Assembly (NCBI GenBank): GCA_002402295.1
Contig: DHFO01000014.1
Location: 1-23,060, forward strand
Length of the DNA stretch: 23,060 nucleotides
DNA from: Caldiserica bacterium UBA4822
Lineage (GTDB): Bacteria > Caldisericota > Caldisericia > Cryosericales > Cryosericaceae
Reading direction: 5' to 3'
In this document: positions 1-8,295 of the stretch, in pieces
Layout: every line of letters starts with the position of its first letter
How positions within the stretch are numbered: the first letter of the stretch is position 1
The notes under the pieces: model-generated
Told to the model about the DNA's origin: nothing
Seen by the model: the letters and a program-made list of their open reading frames with translations, nothing else
Database searches by the model: none
Translations under genes and position numbers: made by a program

Positions 1-15
1 CGCAACGCGAAGCAC

Positions 16-37
16 ACTGGCAGCCCTCCCTGCCAGT
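16..37. terminator. Hairpin, possible terminator of a gene outside the window
   Basis: ACTGGCAG (16-23) and CTGCCAGT (30-37) form a perfect 8-bp stem around a 6-base loop. There is no T-run on either side, so it is not a classical intrinsic terminator. It may end a gene to the left of the window. Confidence 0.3.
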
Positions 38-349
38 CCGCCCGCGACGAACAGGACACCACCCCTCCTGCTGACCGCTAGCAGACATGGTCGTCCGCCA
101 GCGTTTCCAGAACCTGTACCCTGTACAGTCCGTTGCGCCTGACCCTTCCAGCCATGAGCGGCACACCAAAAAAACAAATACGACGGATACTATCATGGCC
201 AGCGTACGCCCGATCATGCGGTTCTCCTCCGACATTCTTACCGGAACCAGCGACTCGTCAGTCTGTCAGTATACAACCACCTGGCTCGACCGGAATTCAG
301 TTCGAGCTCCCTGCCCTAGAGATCCCGACGTGCCATCCATGATGCGTCC

Positions 350-378
350 TTGACTCACCAGGGGGGGCACCATACAAT
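350..378 (+). promoter_or_regulatory. Sigma-70-type promoter of the phosphofructokinase operon
   Basis: TTGACT (350-355) and TACAAT (373-378) are separated by exactly 17 bases, each matching consensus at 5 of 6 positions. The expected transcript starts near 385, giving a leader of about 45 bases before the ATG at 431. A longer in-frame TTG start at 350 would lie inside this -35 box, which argues for the ATG at 431. Confidence 0.7.
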
Positions 379-430
379 GACTGCGTACACCAGTAGCAGA
401 TTGGTGTTGTGGACGGAGGTCAACCTGGCT

Positions 431-1447
431 ATGAGAATCGGAATTCTTACGGGCGGTGGAGACTGCCCTGGGCTCAATCCCGCAATACGCGGCGCGGTAT
501 TTCGGGCGCTTGACTTCGGTGATGAGTGCGTTGGAATCGTAGGTGGGTGGCAGGGCCTATTGTCATGCGAGACCGAACCTCTCGACCTTGCGCGCGTCGA
601 CGAGATTATTGACCAGGGTGGAACAATCCTGGGAACCTCACGGACCAACCCGTTCAAGGACCCGGCTCTGGTTCAGCAGACAATCGCAAACATCGGAACC
701 CTTGGGCTGGACGCCATCATCGCCATCGGGGGCGATGACACCCTGGGCGTGGCTTCCAAGCTGGCGACGCTCGGTGTAAAGGTTGTGGGCGTTCCCAAGA
801 CGATGGACAATGACCTTTCAGGGACCGACTTTACCTTCGGGTTCGACACCTCGGTATCGGTTGCCTTGGATGCTGCCCGCCGCCTGAAGGATACTGCGCT
901 GTCACATCGACGTATCATCGTCCTCGAGGTCATGGGTAGGCACGCCGGGTGGGTTGCTCTGTACACTGGCATTGGCTCTGGCGCTGACTGCACATTGATT
1001 CCGGAGGTTCCTATCGACTGGAACGCCACTGTACAGCGTGTCATGACCGCCTACAAGCGCAAGAAGTACGCCCTCGTTGTCGTTAGCGAAGGAATCCAGA
1101 TCATGCAGACGTCCGGCGAAGACGTCGATGACTTTGGTCATCCGCTGCTCCAGAGCAGGGGCGTGGGACCGGAAGTAGCAAGGATTCTTGAGGAGAAGAC
1201 GGGTGTGTCGACCCGTTCCGCGACGATTGGTCACATCCAGCGCGGAGGAAGTCCAACGCTCTTCGACCGTATGCTTGGGTCGCGTGTCGGTGTGAAGGCC
1301 GTGGAAATGATTCACGGCGGTCAATTTGGACAAATGGCAGCTCTTCATGGGACTGAAGTCGTGGCGGTTCCTCTCGCAGAGGCAGTAGGTAGGCTGAAGA
1401 CCGTGCCTCAGGAGTGGGTCGACCTGTTGACCGTTTTCTCGAAGTAG
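431..1447 (+). CDS. 6-phosphofructokinase, PPi-type active site
   Basis: This is a 338-residue phosphofructokinase converting fructose 6-phosphate to fructose 1,6-bisphosphate in the cytoplasm. The N-terminal GGGDCPGLN loop, the TMDND catalytic motif and the MGRHAGW and QRGGSP substrate motifs are all present. The phosphoryl-donor site reads GGDDT (Asp103) and PKTMDND (Lys123). In Escherichia coli PfkA the equivalent positions are Gly104 and Gly124; Asp and Lys there are the family hallmark of pyrophosphate-dependent enzymes. I therefore infer PPi as donor, which makes the step reversible. The start is ATG 431, with GGAGGT at 415-420; the longer frame from TTG 350 overlaps the promoter. The next gene, a second phosphofructokinase, begins 4 bases after the stop, so the two are co-transcribed. 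Family is certain; the donor is inferred from two residues. Confidence 0.93.
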   Translation: MRIGILTGGGDCPGLNPAIRGAVFRALDFGDECVGIVGGWQGLLSCETEPLDLARVDEIIDQGGTILGTSRTNPFKDPALVQQTIANIGTLGLDAIIAIGGDDTLGVASKLATLGVKVVGVPKTMDNDLSGTDFTFGFDTSVSVALDAARRLKDTALSHRRIIVLEVMGRHAGWVALYTGIGSGADCTLIPEVPIDWNATVQRVMTAYKRKKYALVVVSEGIQIMQTSGEDVDDFGHPLLQSRGVGPEVARILEEKTGVSTRSATIGHIQRGGSPTLFDRMLGSRVGVKAVEMIHGGQFGQMAALHGTEVVAVPLAEAVGRLKTVPQEWVDLLTVFSK

Positions 1448-1451
1448 CCGA

Positions 1452-2411
1452 ATGAAGCGCATCGGGCTGCTGACAAGCGGAGGCGACGCCAGCGGAATGA
1501 ACGCCGCGATCCGCGCGGTGACAAGGACGGCGGCGTCCATGGGCATCGTGACCATCGGGTTCCAGCACGGCTACGATGGCCTTGTCACAAACACGTGGAC
1601 CGAGCTCAATGCCCGTGCTGTATCTGGCATCCTCGAGCTGGGCGGAACCATGTTGAAGAGCGCCCGCAGTGAGCTCTTCCGTACGCCCGAGGGACGCAGA
1701 CAGGCAGCACTGGTGGTTCAGCAGAACCAGCTCGACGGCATGATCATCATTGGTGGCAACGGCTCACAGACAGGAGGTTACCTGCTCGGCCAGCTGAGCG
1801 TCCCTGTTGCGGGTGTGGCCTCCACCATAGACAATGACCTGTATGGGTTCGACTACACCATCGGCTTCGACACGGCAGTGAACGTCGCAATTGATGCTAT
1901 AGACCGTATCCGTGATGCCGCCGAGTCACATGACCGGGTCTTCGTCGTCGAGGTCATGGGCAGGGACAACGGGGCCATAGCGCTCGAGGCGGCAATTGCC
2001 ACGGGCGCGGACATCGTCCTGACCCCGGAGCTGCCCTTCAGTATTCCTGAACTGATTACACACCTGCGAAACGATGTGATGGCCCAGAAGAAGCACCACA
2101 TTATCGTCATGGCCGAAGGCGCCGGGCACGCCGAGGAACTGGCGCGCTACATCAATGCCAACCTTCCGGTGGAGTGCCGTGCCACGGTGCTGGGGTATGT
2201 GCAGCGAGGTGGGAGTCCGACGCGGTTTGACCGGATCCTGGCCAGCACATCCGGTGAGGCGGCCGTGGTGGCTCTGACGGAAGGACGGTCGAGCGTCGTT
2301 GCGGGAACACGCGATGGCCACATTGTGCTTCAGGATACGCTGGAGGCAGTGACGCGACGCAATCTTCTCAAGCCGGAGCTTGTTGAACTGTTGAGACGGG
2401 TGTCCATCTAG
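1452..2411 (+). CDS. pfkA: 6-phosphofructokinase, ATP-type active site
   Basis: This 319-residue phosphofructokinase is almost exactly the length of Escherichia coli PfkA and aligns without shifts at the key positions. It begins MKRIGLLTSGGDASGMNAAIR. The donor loop is GGNGS with Gly104, and the catalytic motif is STIDND with Asp127. Position 124 is Ser, where ATP enzymes have Gly and PPi enzymes Lys. MGRDNG and QRGGSP complete the sugar-phosphate site. ATP dependence is inferred from Gly104 and the lack of Lys124. The start ATG lies 4 bases after the stop of the upstream PPi-type paralogue and has no clear SD, so translation is probably coupled. A cell with both enzymes could run this step irreversibly with ATP or reversibly with PPi. 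The histidine kinase gene starts 24 bases downstream. Confidence 0.92.
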   Translation: MKRIGLLTSGGDASGMNAAIRAVTRTAASMGIVTIGFQHGYDGLVTNTWTELNARAVSGILELGGTMLKSARSELFRTPEGRRQAALVVQQNQLDGMIIIGGNGSQTGGYLLGQLSVPVAGVASTIDNDLYGFDYTIGFDTAVNVAIDAIDRIRDAAESHDRVFVVEVMGRDNGAIALEAAIATGADIVLTPELPFSIPELITHLRNDVMAQKKHHIIVMAEGAGHAEELARYINANLPVECRATVLGYVQRGGSPTRFDRILASTSGEAAVVALTEGRSSVVAGTRDGHIVLQDTLEAVTRRNLLKPELVELLRRVSI

Positions 2412-2435
2412 GACTGCTACCGCCTGGGAGCATCA

Positions 2436-3833
2436 TTGGGCAGAATCTTTAAGTCTCTCACCTTCCAGATCATCGTGACGGCTCTGCTGATTGTCGGCAT
2501 ATCCATGGCAATCCTGAGCAACGGCCTCATTCTTGAGTTTCAGAACGAGCTCGTCAGCAAGGAGGCTGAGACCCTGGATGCTATCGGTCTGCAGGCCGTG
2601 GAGCGCTGGAACCGCATGTACCGCGAATTGTCCACAAGTTACAGGTTCGACCGGCTCAGCCAGGAGCGCCAGGACCAGCTTATGGGCGTCTTTCTTTCCA
2701 AGTCATTCTCAGACTACATTCAGGGGTTCAAGGGCAACTTCCCCCGTATCAGCATTGGCTACCAGGTGCCCCTCTTCACGCCCAGCCTCGTCTACCTGAC
2801 GGACGTTTCACGCAATTCGCTTGCCAAACTGACGGTCACGCTTCCACTGAAGGCGGGGACACGCACGATGGGCTATCTCGTTGTGGATCGCGACATGCCG
2901 CAGGTTCTTGCGCCCCTTCAGCGGGTACGATTCGAGGCCTTCAAGACGTCGACGATCTCCATCACGGTGAGCGGCCTCGCGACGGTCATCCTGCTTGCGT
3001 TCTTCCTGATACGTCTCCTCAATCTGCGCCGAAGTGTTGTCCGGCTCAAGACGAATCTCGATACCCCGATCCCGCGCGGAGCCGGCGAACTTGGAGAGAT
3101 CTCGATTGCCGTCGCCGACCTGGCGCACTCACTGAAACGGAGCATTGAGGAGGCTAAGCAGACAGAGTCCCTCAAGACCCTCGGCGTGTTTACAACCGGC
3201 ATCGCCCATGAGGTACGCAACCCTCTCACGAGTATCAAGGGATACGCCAGCCTGCTGGAGAAAAAACTGCAGGGACGCCCCGAGGCCAAGTACGTCCTGC
3301 CAATCAGCAGCGAGGCAGACCGCCTTGAGACTCTGGTCAGAGACCTGTTGACATACGGGCGACCCGCACCGCTTCAACCGGTAGCCTTCGACCTGCGCGA
3401 GTCACTTGTGTCTCTGGGCGAACTCATGGCGCAGCAGTTCCAAGACGGTAACGCCACATTGGACCTGCAGGTGCCGCCACTCGTTGTGACGTGGGATGCC
3501 CGGCAGACCGAGCAGCTGTTCATGAACCTCCTGCAGAATGCCGTTCAGGCCATGCAGGACAAGGGAGGTGGAATTGTGACCGTAACTGCCGAATCCGAGG
3601 GAGACCATGTTATCGTCAGGGTTGCTGACACGGGCGTCGGCATCCGTGACGAAGACCGTTCCAAAGTGTTTACGCCCTTCTTCACGACGAAGGAACACGG
3701 CACGGGTCTTGGGCTTTCCATTTCCCAGAAGATTGCTGCCTCCCATAATGGCATCATAACGTACGAAACGACAGAGGGAGCGGGTACCACGTTTATTGTC
3801 AACATGCAGCGTGTCGTCAAGAGCGAGGTTTGA
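2436..3833 (+). CDS. Sensor histidine kinase, NtrB/AtoS-like
   Basis: This is a 465-residue membrane histidine kinase. TM1 spans about residues 9-30, an extracytoplasmic sensor region of about 140 residues follows, and TM2 spans about 172-194. After a linker, the HisKA motif GIAHEVRNPLTSIKGY carries the phospho-acceptor His258. The ATP-binding domain shows the N box (NLLQNAVQAM, Asn368), the G1 box DTGVGI and the G2 box GTGLGLSI. The start is TTG at 2436, preceded at 5 bases by GGGAG; no ATG fits before TM1. The response regulator starts 36 bases downstream, so the two form a two-component pair. The sensed signal is not evident: the outer region matches nothing I recognise. The gene lies 24 bases behind two phosphofructokinases and may share their transcript. 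Confidence 0.93.
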   Translation: MGRIFKSLTFQIIVTALLIVGISMAILSNGLILEFQNELVSKEAETLDAIGLQAVERWNRMYRELSTSYRFDRLSQERQDQLMGVFLSKSFSDYIQGFKGNFPRISIGYQVPLFTPSLVYLTDVSRNSLAKLTVTLPLKAGTRTMGYLVVDRDMPQVLAPLQRVRFEAFKTSTISITVSGLATVILLAFFLIRLLNLRRSVVRLKTNLDTPIPRGAGELGEISIAVADLAHSLKRSIEEAKQTESLKTLGVFTTGIAHEVRNPLTSIKGYASLLEKKLQGRPEAKYVLPISSEADRLETLVRDLLTYGRPAPLQPVAFDLRESLVSLGELMAQQFQDGNATLDLQVPPLVVTWDARQTEQLFMNLLQNAVQAMQDKGGGIVTVTAESEGDHVIVRVADTGVGIRDEDRSKVFTPFFTTKEHGTGLGLSISQKIAASHNGIITYETTEGAGTTFIVNMQRVVKSEV

Positions 3834-3834
3834 C

Positions 3835-3862
3835 TTGACAGCCAATATCCCTAGATTATAAG
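3835..3862 (+). promoter_or_regulatory. Promoter of the response regulator, leaderless type
   Basis: A consensus -35 TTGACA (3835-3840) and a -10 TATAAG (3857-3862, 5 of 6) are 16 bases apart. The ATG at 3870 begins 8 bases after the end of the -10 box, where transcription is expected to start. No SD precedes this ATG. Together this suggests a leaderless mRNA that lets the regulator be made independently of the kinase transcript. Confidence 0.6.
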
Positions 3863-3869
3863 ATTGCCT

Positions 3870-5312
3870 ATGAAAACCCAGAACAAGCTTGTCCTGGTCG
3901 TCGACGACGAAGAAAACATACGTGAGTTGCTGAGAGAGTCGCTTGAGGACGAGGGATACCGTGTAAGCCTCGCCAAGAACGGGCAGGAGGCGGTGGAGAA
4001 GGCCAGGGCGCTCAAGCCCGACACCATTCTCATGGACGTCAAAATGCCCGTGATGAGCGGGATGGACGCGTTCCTCAAAATCAAGGAGTCTCAACCTGAC
4101 TTGCCGGTCATCTTCCTTACCGCGTTTGGTTCATCCGACCTTGCAATTTCTGCAATGAAGTCCGGTGCGTACGATTATCTGACGAAGCCGTTCGACATCG
4201 ACGAGGTTCGCATCAAGGTGAAGCGGGCTTTGGAACTGCGGGAGCTCTCCTATCTGTCGGGAAGGACCCGCTCGGAGGATCTTCCTGCCATCAACGAGGA
4301 CGAGCTGGTGGGACAGAGCGCCGTCATGCAGGAGGTCTACAAGCAGATTGGCAAGGTAGCGAGCTCTGACGCCACAGTCCTCATTCTGGGTGAGTCCGGA
4401 ACGGGCAAGGAGCTGGTTGCCAAGGCCATCCACAATAATAGCAGCCGCAAGGACCACGCATTCGTCGTCGTCAACTGTGCGGCCATTCCAGAGAACCTCC
4501 TGGAGAGTGAGCTCTTTGGCCACGAGAAGGGTGCATTCACGGATGCGTACGAAACCCACATTGGCAAATTCGAACAGGCATCGTCCGGTACAATCTTCCT
4601 GGATGAGATTGGCGATATGTCCCTGCCACTTCAGGCAAAGCTGCTGCGCGTCCTGCAGGACGGTGGCTTTGAGCGGGTCGGCGGCCGGGAGCATCTGACG
4701 TCGTCGGCTCGTGTCATTGCGGCGACAAATCAGGACCTTGCAGGTCTGGTTTCGCAGCGCAAGTTCCGCGAAGACCTCTTCTACCGGCTCAATGTCATCA
4801 CCCTGAGGCTGCCTCCTCTGCACGACCGGCAGGGTGACATCCCTGTGCTGGCACGTCACTTTCTCAGAAAGTACGCCGCAAAGTACGGCCGTGACATCAC
4901 CGACATTGCCGACGGGACTCTGGAGCGGTTGAGTGCATATGACTGGCCCGGAAATGTCAGAGAGCTTGAGAATGTCATTGCGCGTGCTGTCATTATCTCT
5001 CAGGCTCCAGTCCTCCTGCCCGACTCGATAGACCTGGGGTCGCAGCCTCTCTTTCACGCACGTGACGAGGTGTCAGCTGGTGACAACTGTGGCGTCGTGC
5101 AGACTACTGCACAGACAGCTCAGCTGGTTGCTTCGGCCAATGGCGGCCTTCGCCTGTCGGACGCCATACAGCAGGTCGAGATTGACATGATCCGCAAGGC
5201 TCTTCGAGAGTCCGGAGGCAACAAGACAAGGGCAGCCCAGATACTTGGCATCTCCCGCAAGTCATTGTTCAACAAGATCCGGGATTACAAACTTCAGGAC
5301 CACGAGGCGTAG
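3870..5312 (+). CDS. Sigma-54-dependent response regulator, NtrC family
   Basis: This 480-residue protein has the full NtrC layout. An N-terminal receiver domain (about 1-125) has the acidic pair Asp12/Asp13, phospho-acceptor Asp56 in ILMDVKMP, and the conserved Lys in YLTKPFD. A sigma-54 AAA+ domain follows (about 145-385), with Walker A GESGTGKE (174-181), the sigma-54 contact loop GAFTDA (221-226) and Walker B IFLDEIGDM. A C-terminal Fis-type helix-turn-helix (about 440-475) contains GNKTRAAQILGISRKSLFNK. It should activate sigma-54 promoters when phosphorylated by the kinase encoded upstream. The start is ATG 3870, two codons inside a TTG-initiated frame, and fits the leaderless promoter. 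GAFTDA is a known variant of GAFTGA. Targets are unknown; I found no convincing sigma-54 promoter in the window. Confidence 0.95.
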   Translation: MKTQNKLVLVVDDEENIRELLRESLEDEGYRVSLAKNGQEAVEKARALKPDTILMDVKMPVMSGMDAFLKIKESQPDLPVIFLTAFGSSDLAISAMKSGAYDYLTKPFDIDEVRIKVKRALELRELSYLSGRTRSEDLPAINEDELVGQSAVMQEVYKQIGKVASSDATVLILGESGTGKELVAKAIHNNSSRKDHAFVVVNCAAIPENLLESELFGHEKGAFTDAYETHIGKFEQASSGTIFLDEIGDMSLPLQAKLLRVLQDGGFERVGGREHLTSSARVIAATNQDLAGLVSQRKFREDLFYRLNVITLRLPPLHDRQGDIPVLARHFLRKYAAKYGRDITDIADGTLERLSAYDWPGNVRELENVIARAVIISQAPVLLPDSIDLGSQPLFHARDEVSAGDNCGVVQTTAQTAQLVASANGGLRLSDAIQQVEIDMIRKALRESGGNKTRAAQILGISRKSLFNKIRDYKLQDHEA

Positions 5313-5389
5313 GCCAGGGCATATGGGGAGCATCTGGATGCCGGGCAGAACCGTGCCAATGCCGCGCAGATTTCCTGCCTGACTCTGCA

Positions 5390-6292
5390 ATGACACGACG
5401 CCGACTGCTCAGCATTGCATCGGTCGTTGCTTCTGCCCTGGTCTGGGGAACGTCCTTTGCTGTTTCGAAGGTGGCGCTTGCGTCTATTCCTCCGCTCTGG
5501 CTTGCATGGCTGCGGTTCGTCTGTGCCACACTTGTTCTCTTCGTCTGGCTTCTGATACGTCACGAGGACCTGCGACTTCGCCGCCGTGAAATCCTCGGCA
5601 TGGTTGTGGGCGGCATCCTGGGCTACACGCTCAACCACATCTTCGAGAACGTCGGTCTCGCACTGTCAACCGCCTCCGAGATTTCACTTATGATGGGAGT
5701 CTTCCCTGTTCTGTCGCTCATCGTCGAGGGGTTGGTGTACCATAGGAAGTTTTCACACATGGAACTTGCAGGCATCATGCTTTCTGTCTTGGGAGTCGTA
5801 CTCATCATCGGACCAGCAACACTCTCCGGCGCCGCCCGGGGCAGACGCCTCGCAGGCGATTCCCTCATCGTCCTCTCAGGCATCTGCTGGGCTTTCTACA
5901 GTCTTCTGGTTAAGAATCTCGCACAGAACAGTTCTCCTGCAAAAACGGCGATGTTCCAGATGCTGTTTGGCAGTCTGGTTCTGCTTCCGCTGGCAACAGC
6001 GTTCGAAGACCTGCCTGCACAGATTCCAGCTGTTGCTGCGTGGGCAGTCGCCTATCTCGTCGTCTTGTGCTCCGTGGGAGGGTATTCGCTGTACAACTAC
6101 GGCGTGACCGGCATGACCTCAACGCAGGCGGTTAACATTCTCAACCTGATTCCCGTATTCGGCGTTCTCACGTCATGGGTACTTCTTCGTGAAGCCATTC
6201 TGCCCCTGCAGATAACAGGTGGTGCAATCGTTCTCGCCGGCGTCGTGCTCAGCCTGCGTGTCCCTTCGGAGGTTCCGGCCTCTCCTTCATGA
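5390..6292 (+). CDS. EamA/DMT-family transporter
   Basis: This 300-residue membrane protein of the drug/metabolite transporter superfamily has two EamA repeats, each of about five transmembrane helices. The first repeat starts SALVWGTSFAVSKVAL and the second SGICWAFYSLLVKNLA; the aligned WG.sf and W..ysl segments are typical. Such proteins export or import small metabolites, and the substrate cannot be read from sequence. The ATG at 5390 has no clear SD, and a 77-base gap separates it from the response regulator. The 3' end overlaps the convergent DegV-family gene by 44 bases, so there is no room for a terminator between them. Confidence 0.88.
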   Translation: MTRRRLLSIASVVASALVWGTSFAVSKVALASIPPLWLAWLRFVCATLVLFVWLLIRHEDLRLRRREILGMVVGGILGYTLNHIFENVGLALSTASEISLMMGVFPVLSLIVEGLVYHRKFSHMELAGIMLSVLGVVLIIGPATLSGAARGRRLAGDSLIVLSGICWAFYSLLVKNLAQNSSPAKTAMFQMLFGSLVLLPLATAFEDLPAQIPAVAAWAVAYLVVLCSVGGYSLYNYGVTGMTSTQAVNILNLIPVFGVLTSWVLLREAILPLQITGGAIVLAGVVLSLRVPSEVPASPS

Positions 6293-7118
6293 CCACGACT
6301 GGACCGAGCACCGTGGGTCCAACGTGGCAGCCGATGACGGGCGATACCCTGTTGTACTCAATCGGTACATGCAGCACCGACTCCATCCAGCTTCCGAACT
6401 CCTGTGCCTCATCCCAGTTGTCCGCCCAGTGTAGACCGGCCGAAATGACACCATGCGACGCCATGTCCAGGACGAGCTGCTTCAGCCGTTCCTTCCCAGC
6501 TTTCGTTGTCCGTATTTTCTCGAACGTGATCATCCGCCCGGCATCGTCAAACCAGACAATGGGCTTCAGCTGAATAATGGTCCCCATGAGTGCCTGAGCG
6601 CCGGTCAGACGTCCACCCTTGTACAGCCAGTGGAGAGATTCCATGATGAAGAATACCCATGTCCGTTCACGGAGGTCGGTAACCGCGGCCACAATCTCTG
6701 GTCGGTTCTTGCCCTCATTCGCCATCCGTTTTGCCATCCGCCCCATTTCAAGCTGTCCGTAGCCACTCTGTCGGGAATCGACAACGGAAACGCGGTCCTC
6801 GGCTCCGAGCATCTGGGCGGCAAGATGGGCTGAGTTCACAGACCCGGAAATCGCGCTGGAAATCATTACGCACACAATTTCGTCGCCGGCGTCGAGGATC
6901 GGCTTGAACGTCCGGACGAGGTCATCTGGGTTTGTCTGCACACTCTCAAAAATGACACCCTCGCGCTCTTTGCGATAGAAGTCCCCGGGCTTGATATCGA
7001 TGCCGTCCCGGTACAGGTGCTCCCCCTCCCGAATGTACAGTGGAACCATGGTAATGCCAGCCTGCTCAAACTCCTCGACCGTCATGCCACATGTCGAGTC
7101 CATCACTACCTTAACCAT
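6249..7118 (-). CDS. DegV family protein (fatty-acid binding), copy 1
   Basis: This 289-residue DegV-family protein opens with VVMDSTCGMTVEEFEQAGI, the usual N-terminal lipid-site motif, and carries SSAISGSVNSAH, VVDSRQSGYG and KGGRLTGAQALMG. DegV proteins bind a single fatty acid; some (FakB) present it to the FakA kinase for phosphorylation. No fakA is seen here, so a FakB role is only possible. The ATG at 7118 is chosen over an upstream frame start at 7169 because AAAGGAG lies 4 bases before it and the DegV fold begins at once. It lies 127 bases downstream of a close paralogue in the same orientation. Its last 44 bases overlap the convergent EamA gene. Confidence 0.9.
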   Translation of the reverse strand: MVKVVMDSTCGMTVEEFEQAGITMVPLYIREGEHLYRDGIDIKPGDFYRKEREGVIFESVQTNPDDLVRTFKPILDAGDEIVCVMISSAISGSVNSAHLAAQMLGAEDRVSVVDSRQSGYGQLEMGRMAKRMANEGKNRPEIVAAVTDLRERTWVFFIMESLHWLYKGGRLTGAQALMGTIIQLKPIVWFDDAGRMITFEKIRTTKAGKERLKQLVLDMASHGVISAGLHWADNWDEAQEFGSWMESVLHVPIEYNRVSPVIGCHVGPTVLGPVVVMKERPEPPKGHAG

Positions 7119-7245
7119 AGCGCTCCTTTCCGGGCTCTCATACGAGCCACTAGGTTGTGCTTCTGTCACACAGGGGCCCCAGACGGGGCGACAGCCCTGC
7201 CGACGTCACGCGAGCCCCGGCGCAGTACACCCGCTTCGTTCGTCG

Positions 7246-8085
7246 CTACCCCTTCATGACCACACACGGCCCCAGAAGATCTGGACCCGTGTGGACACCC
7301 AGGACGCAGGACAGCTTGGTATAGGAAACAGGAACCCCCAAGATCTGTTCCATTTCGGCATGGAACTCCTGCGCCTCGTCCCAGTTGTCAGGCCAGTGGA
7401 GGGTCACTGCTTCGACTCCGTTCCTACCCGCGTCCGCAACCAGCTTCCGCATATGCTCCTTCGCAACCTTGAGCGTTCGCGTCTTATCGTACGCCGTCAT
7501 CTTGCCCTCATCGTCAAACCAGATGATAGGATTGAGTTTGACGACGGAGCCGAGAAAGTACTCGGCGCCACTCAAGCGTCCACCGTGAAACAGCCACTTC
7601 AGGGACTCCATGATAAAGTACGTTCGGGTGCGTGCTCGGATGTCCACGAGAGCCTTCACGATTTCTTCCCGGCTTTCGCCTGCCTGGGCCATTTTGGCAG
7701 CAGTCAAGCCAAGATATCCCTCGCCAAAACCAGACTCTCGGGAGTCGACGATGGAGATTCGGTTTTCCGCTTCAAGTGTCTCGGCTGCAACATGAGCTGC
7801 ATTCACGGACCCGGAAATGGCGCTCGAGATCAACACGCACACAATCTCGTCCCCGGCATCGACAATCGGCTTGAACAGGCTGACCAGATCAGCCGGATTC
7901 GTCTGAGCGGTTTCAAACAGAGTGCCCTCACGCTCACGCCTGTAGAAGTCCTCCGGGAAGATATCAACCTGCTCGCGAAACAGCTTCTCGCCGTCTCGGA
8001 TATACAGCGGCACCATGATGATGCCCGCGGCTTCGAACTCACCTTTCGTCATGCCCGTCGTCGTGTCCATCACTACTCGAATCAT
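7246..8085 (-). CDS. DegV family protein (fatty-acid binding), copy 2
   Basis: This 279-residue DegV-family protein is clearly paralogous to the next gene downstream: both share the MVPLYIR, SSAISGSVN and GGRL segments at matching positions. The N-terminal motif is MDTTTGM where the paralogue has MDSTCGM, so the Ser that commonly contacts the fatty-acid carboxylate is Thr here. The two copies may differ in lipid preference. The ATG at 8085 has a GGAGGA SD 5-6 bases upstream, and a promoter candidate lies at 8112-8140. It is first in a two-gene tandem and is transcribed divergently from the DUF58 gene. Confidence 0.9.
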   Translation of the reverse strand: MIRVVMDTTTGMTKGEFEAAGIIMVPLYIRDGEKLFREQVDIFPEDFYRREREGTLFETAQTNPADLVSLFKPIVDAGDEIVCVLISSAISGSVNAAHVAAETLEAENRISIVDSRESGFGEGYLGLTAAKMAQAGESREEIVKALVDIRARTRTYFIMESLKWLFHGGRLSGAEYFLGSVVKLNPIIWFDDEGKMTAYDKTRTLKVAKEHMRKLVADAGRNGVEAVTLHWPDNWDEAQEFHAEMEQILGVPVSYTKLSCVLGVHTGPDLLGPCVVMKG

Positions 8086-8111
8086 GCTTTCCTCCCCACG
8101 TGTGTACAGCT

Positions 8112-8140
8112 AGTCTACCAGAAATGAACGTTCGCCACAA
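8112..8140 (-). promoter_or_regulatory. Promoter candidate for the DegV gene pair
   Basis: On the minus strand, TTGTGG (8140-8135) and TAGACT (8117-8112) are 17 bases apart. The -10 matches 4 of 6 and the -35 matches 3 of 6. The expected start is near 8105, 20 bases before the ATG, with the SD in between. Confidence 0.45.
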
Positions 8141-8182
8141 CCGCGCTTGCCGCTCGCCCGGTCTTTTTCGTCTCGGCCAGCA

Positions 8183-8210
8183 TTGCAATTGACTCTGCGC
8201 GGCCTACAAT
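8183..8210 (+). promoter_or_regulatory. Promoter candidate for the DUF58/DUF4129/MoxR operon
   Basis: TTGCAA (8183-8188, 4 of 6) and TACAAT (8205-8210, 5 of 6) are 16 bases apart. The leader would run about 80 bases to the ATG at 8296. It is divergent from the DegV promoter. Confidence 0.5.
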
Positions 8211-8295
8211 GTGCACCGTGAGGAACTATGGCAAGACGAGCGAGTTGGTTGAGGCAGGGCGAGTCTGACGAAATGCCCGGTTTGGCTGGCAGACG

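Larger units (their letters stand above)
1..430. other. Intergenic region upstream of the phosphofructokinase genes
   Basis: I see no convincing gene in this stretch. Open frames here have no SD and no recognisable protein features. It holds a hairpin at 16-37, a palindrome CTGTAC-CCT-GTACAG at 114-128 that could be an operator or chance, and a good sigma-70-type promoter at 350-378 reading into the phosphofructokinase gene. The rest shows nothing I can identify. Confidence 0.6.

Noticed and set aside
114..128. LexA-like palindrome CTGTACCCTGTACAG
   Set aside because: The half-site spacing is one base short of the Escherichia coli LexA box, and no SOS gene or nearby promoter is seen.
350..430. 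Longer phosphofructokinase starting at TTG 350
   Set aside because: TTG 350 is the first part of a good -35 box; ATG 431 has an SD and the normal family N-terminus.
5345..5375. Sigma-54-like TGGCAC with a downstream TGC on the minus strand
   Set aside because: The spacing between the GG and GC is one base short and it points into the response-regulator gene.
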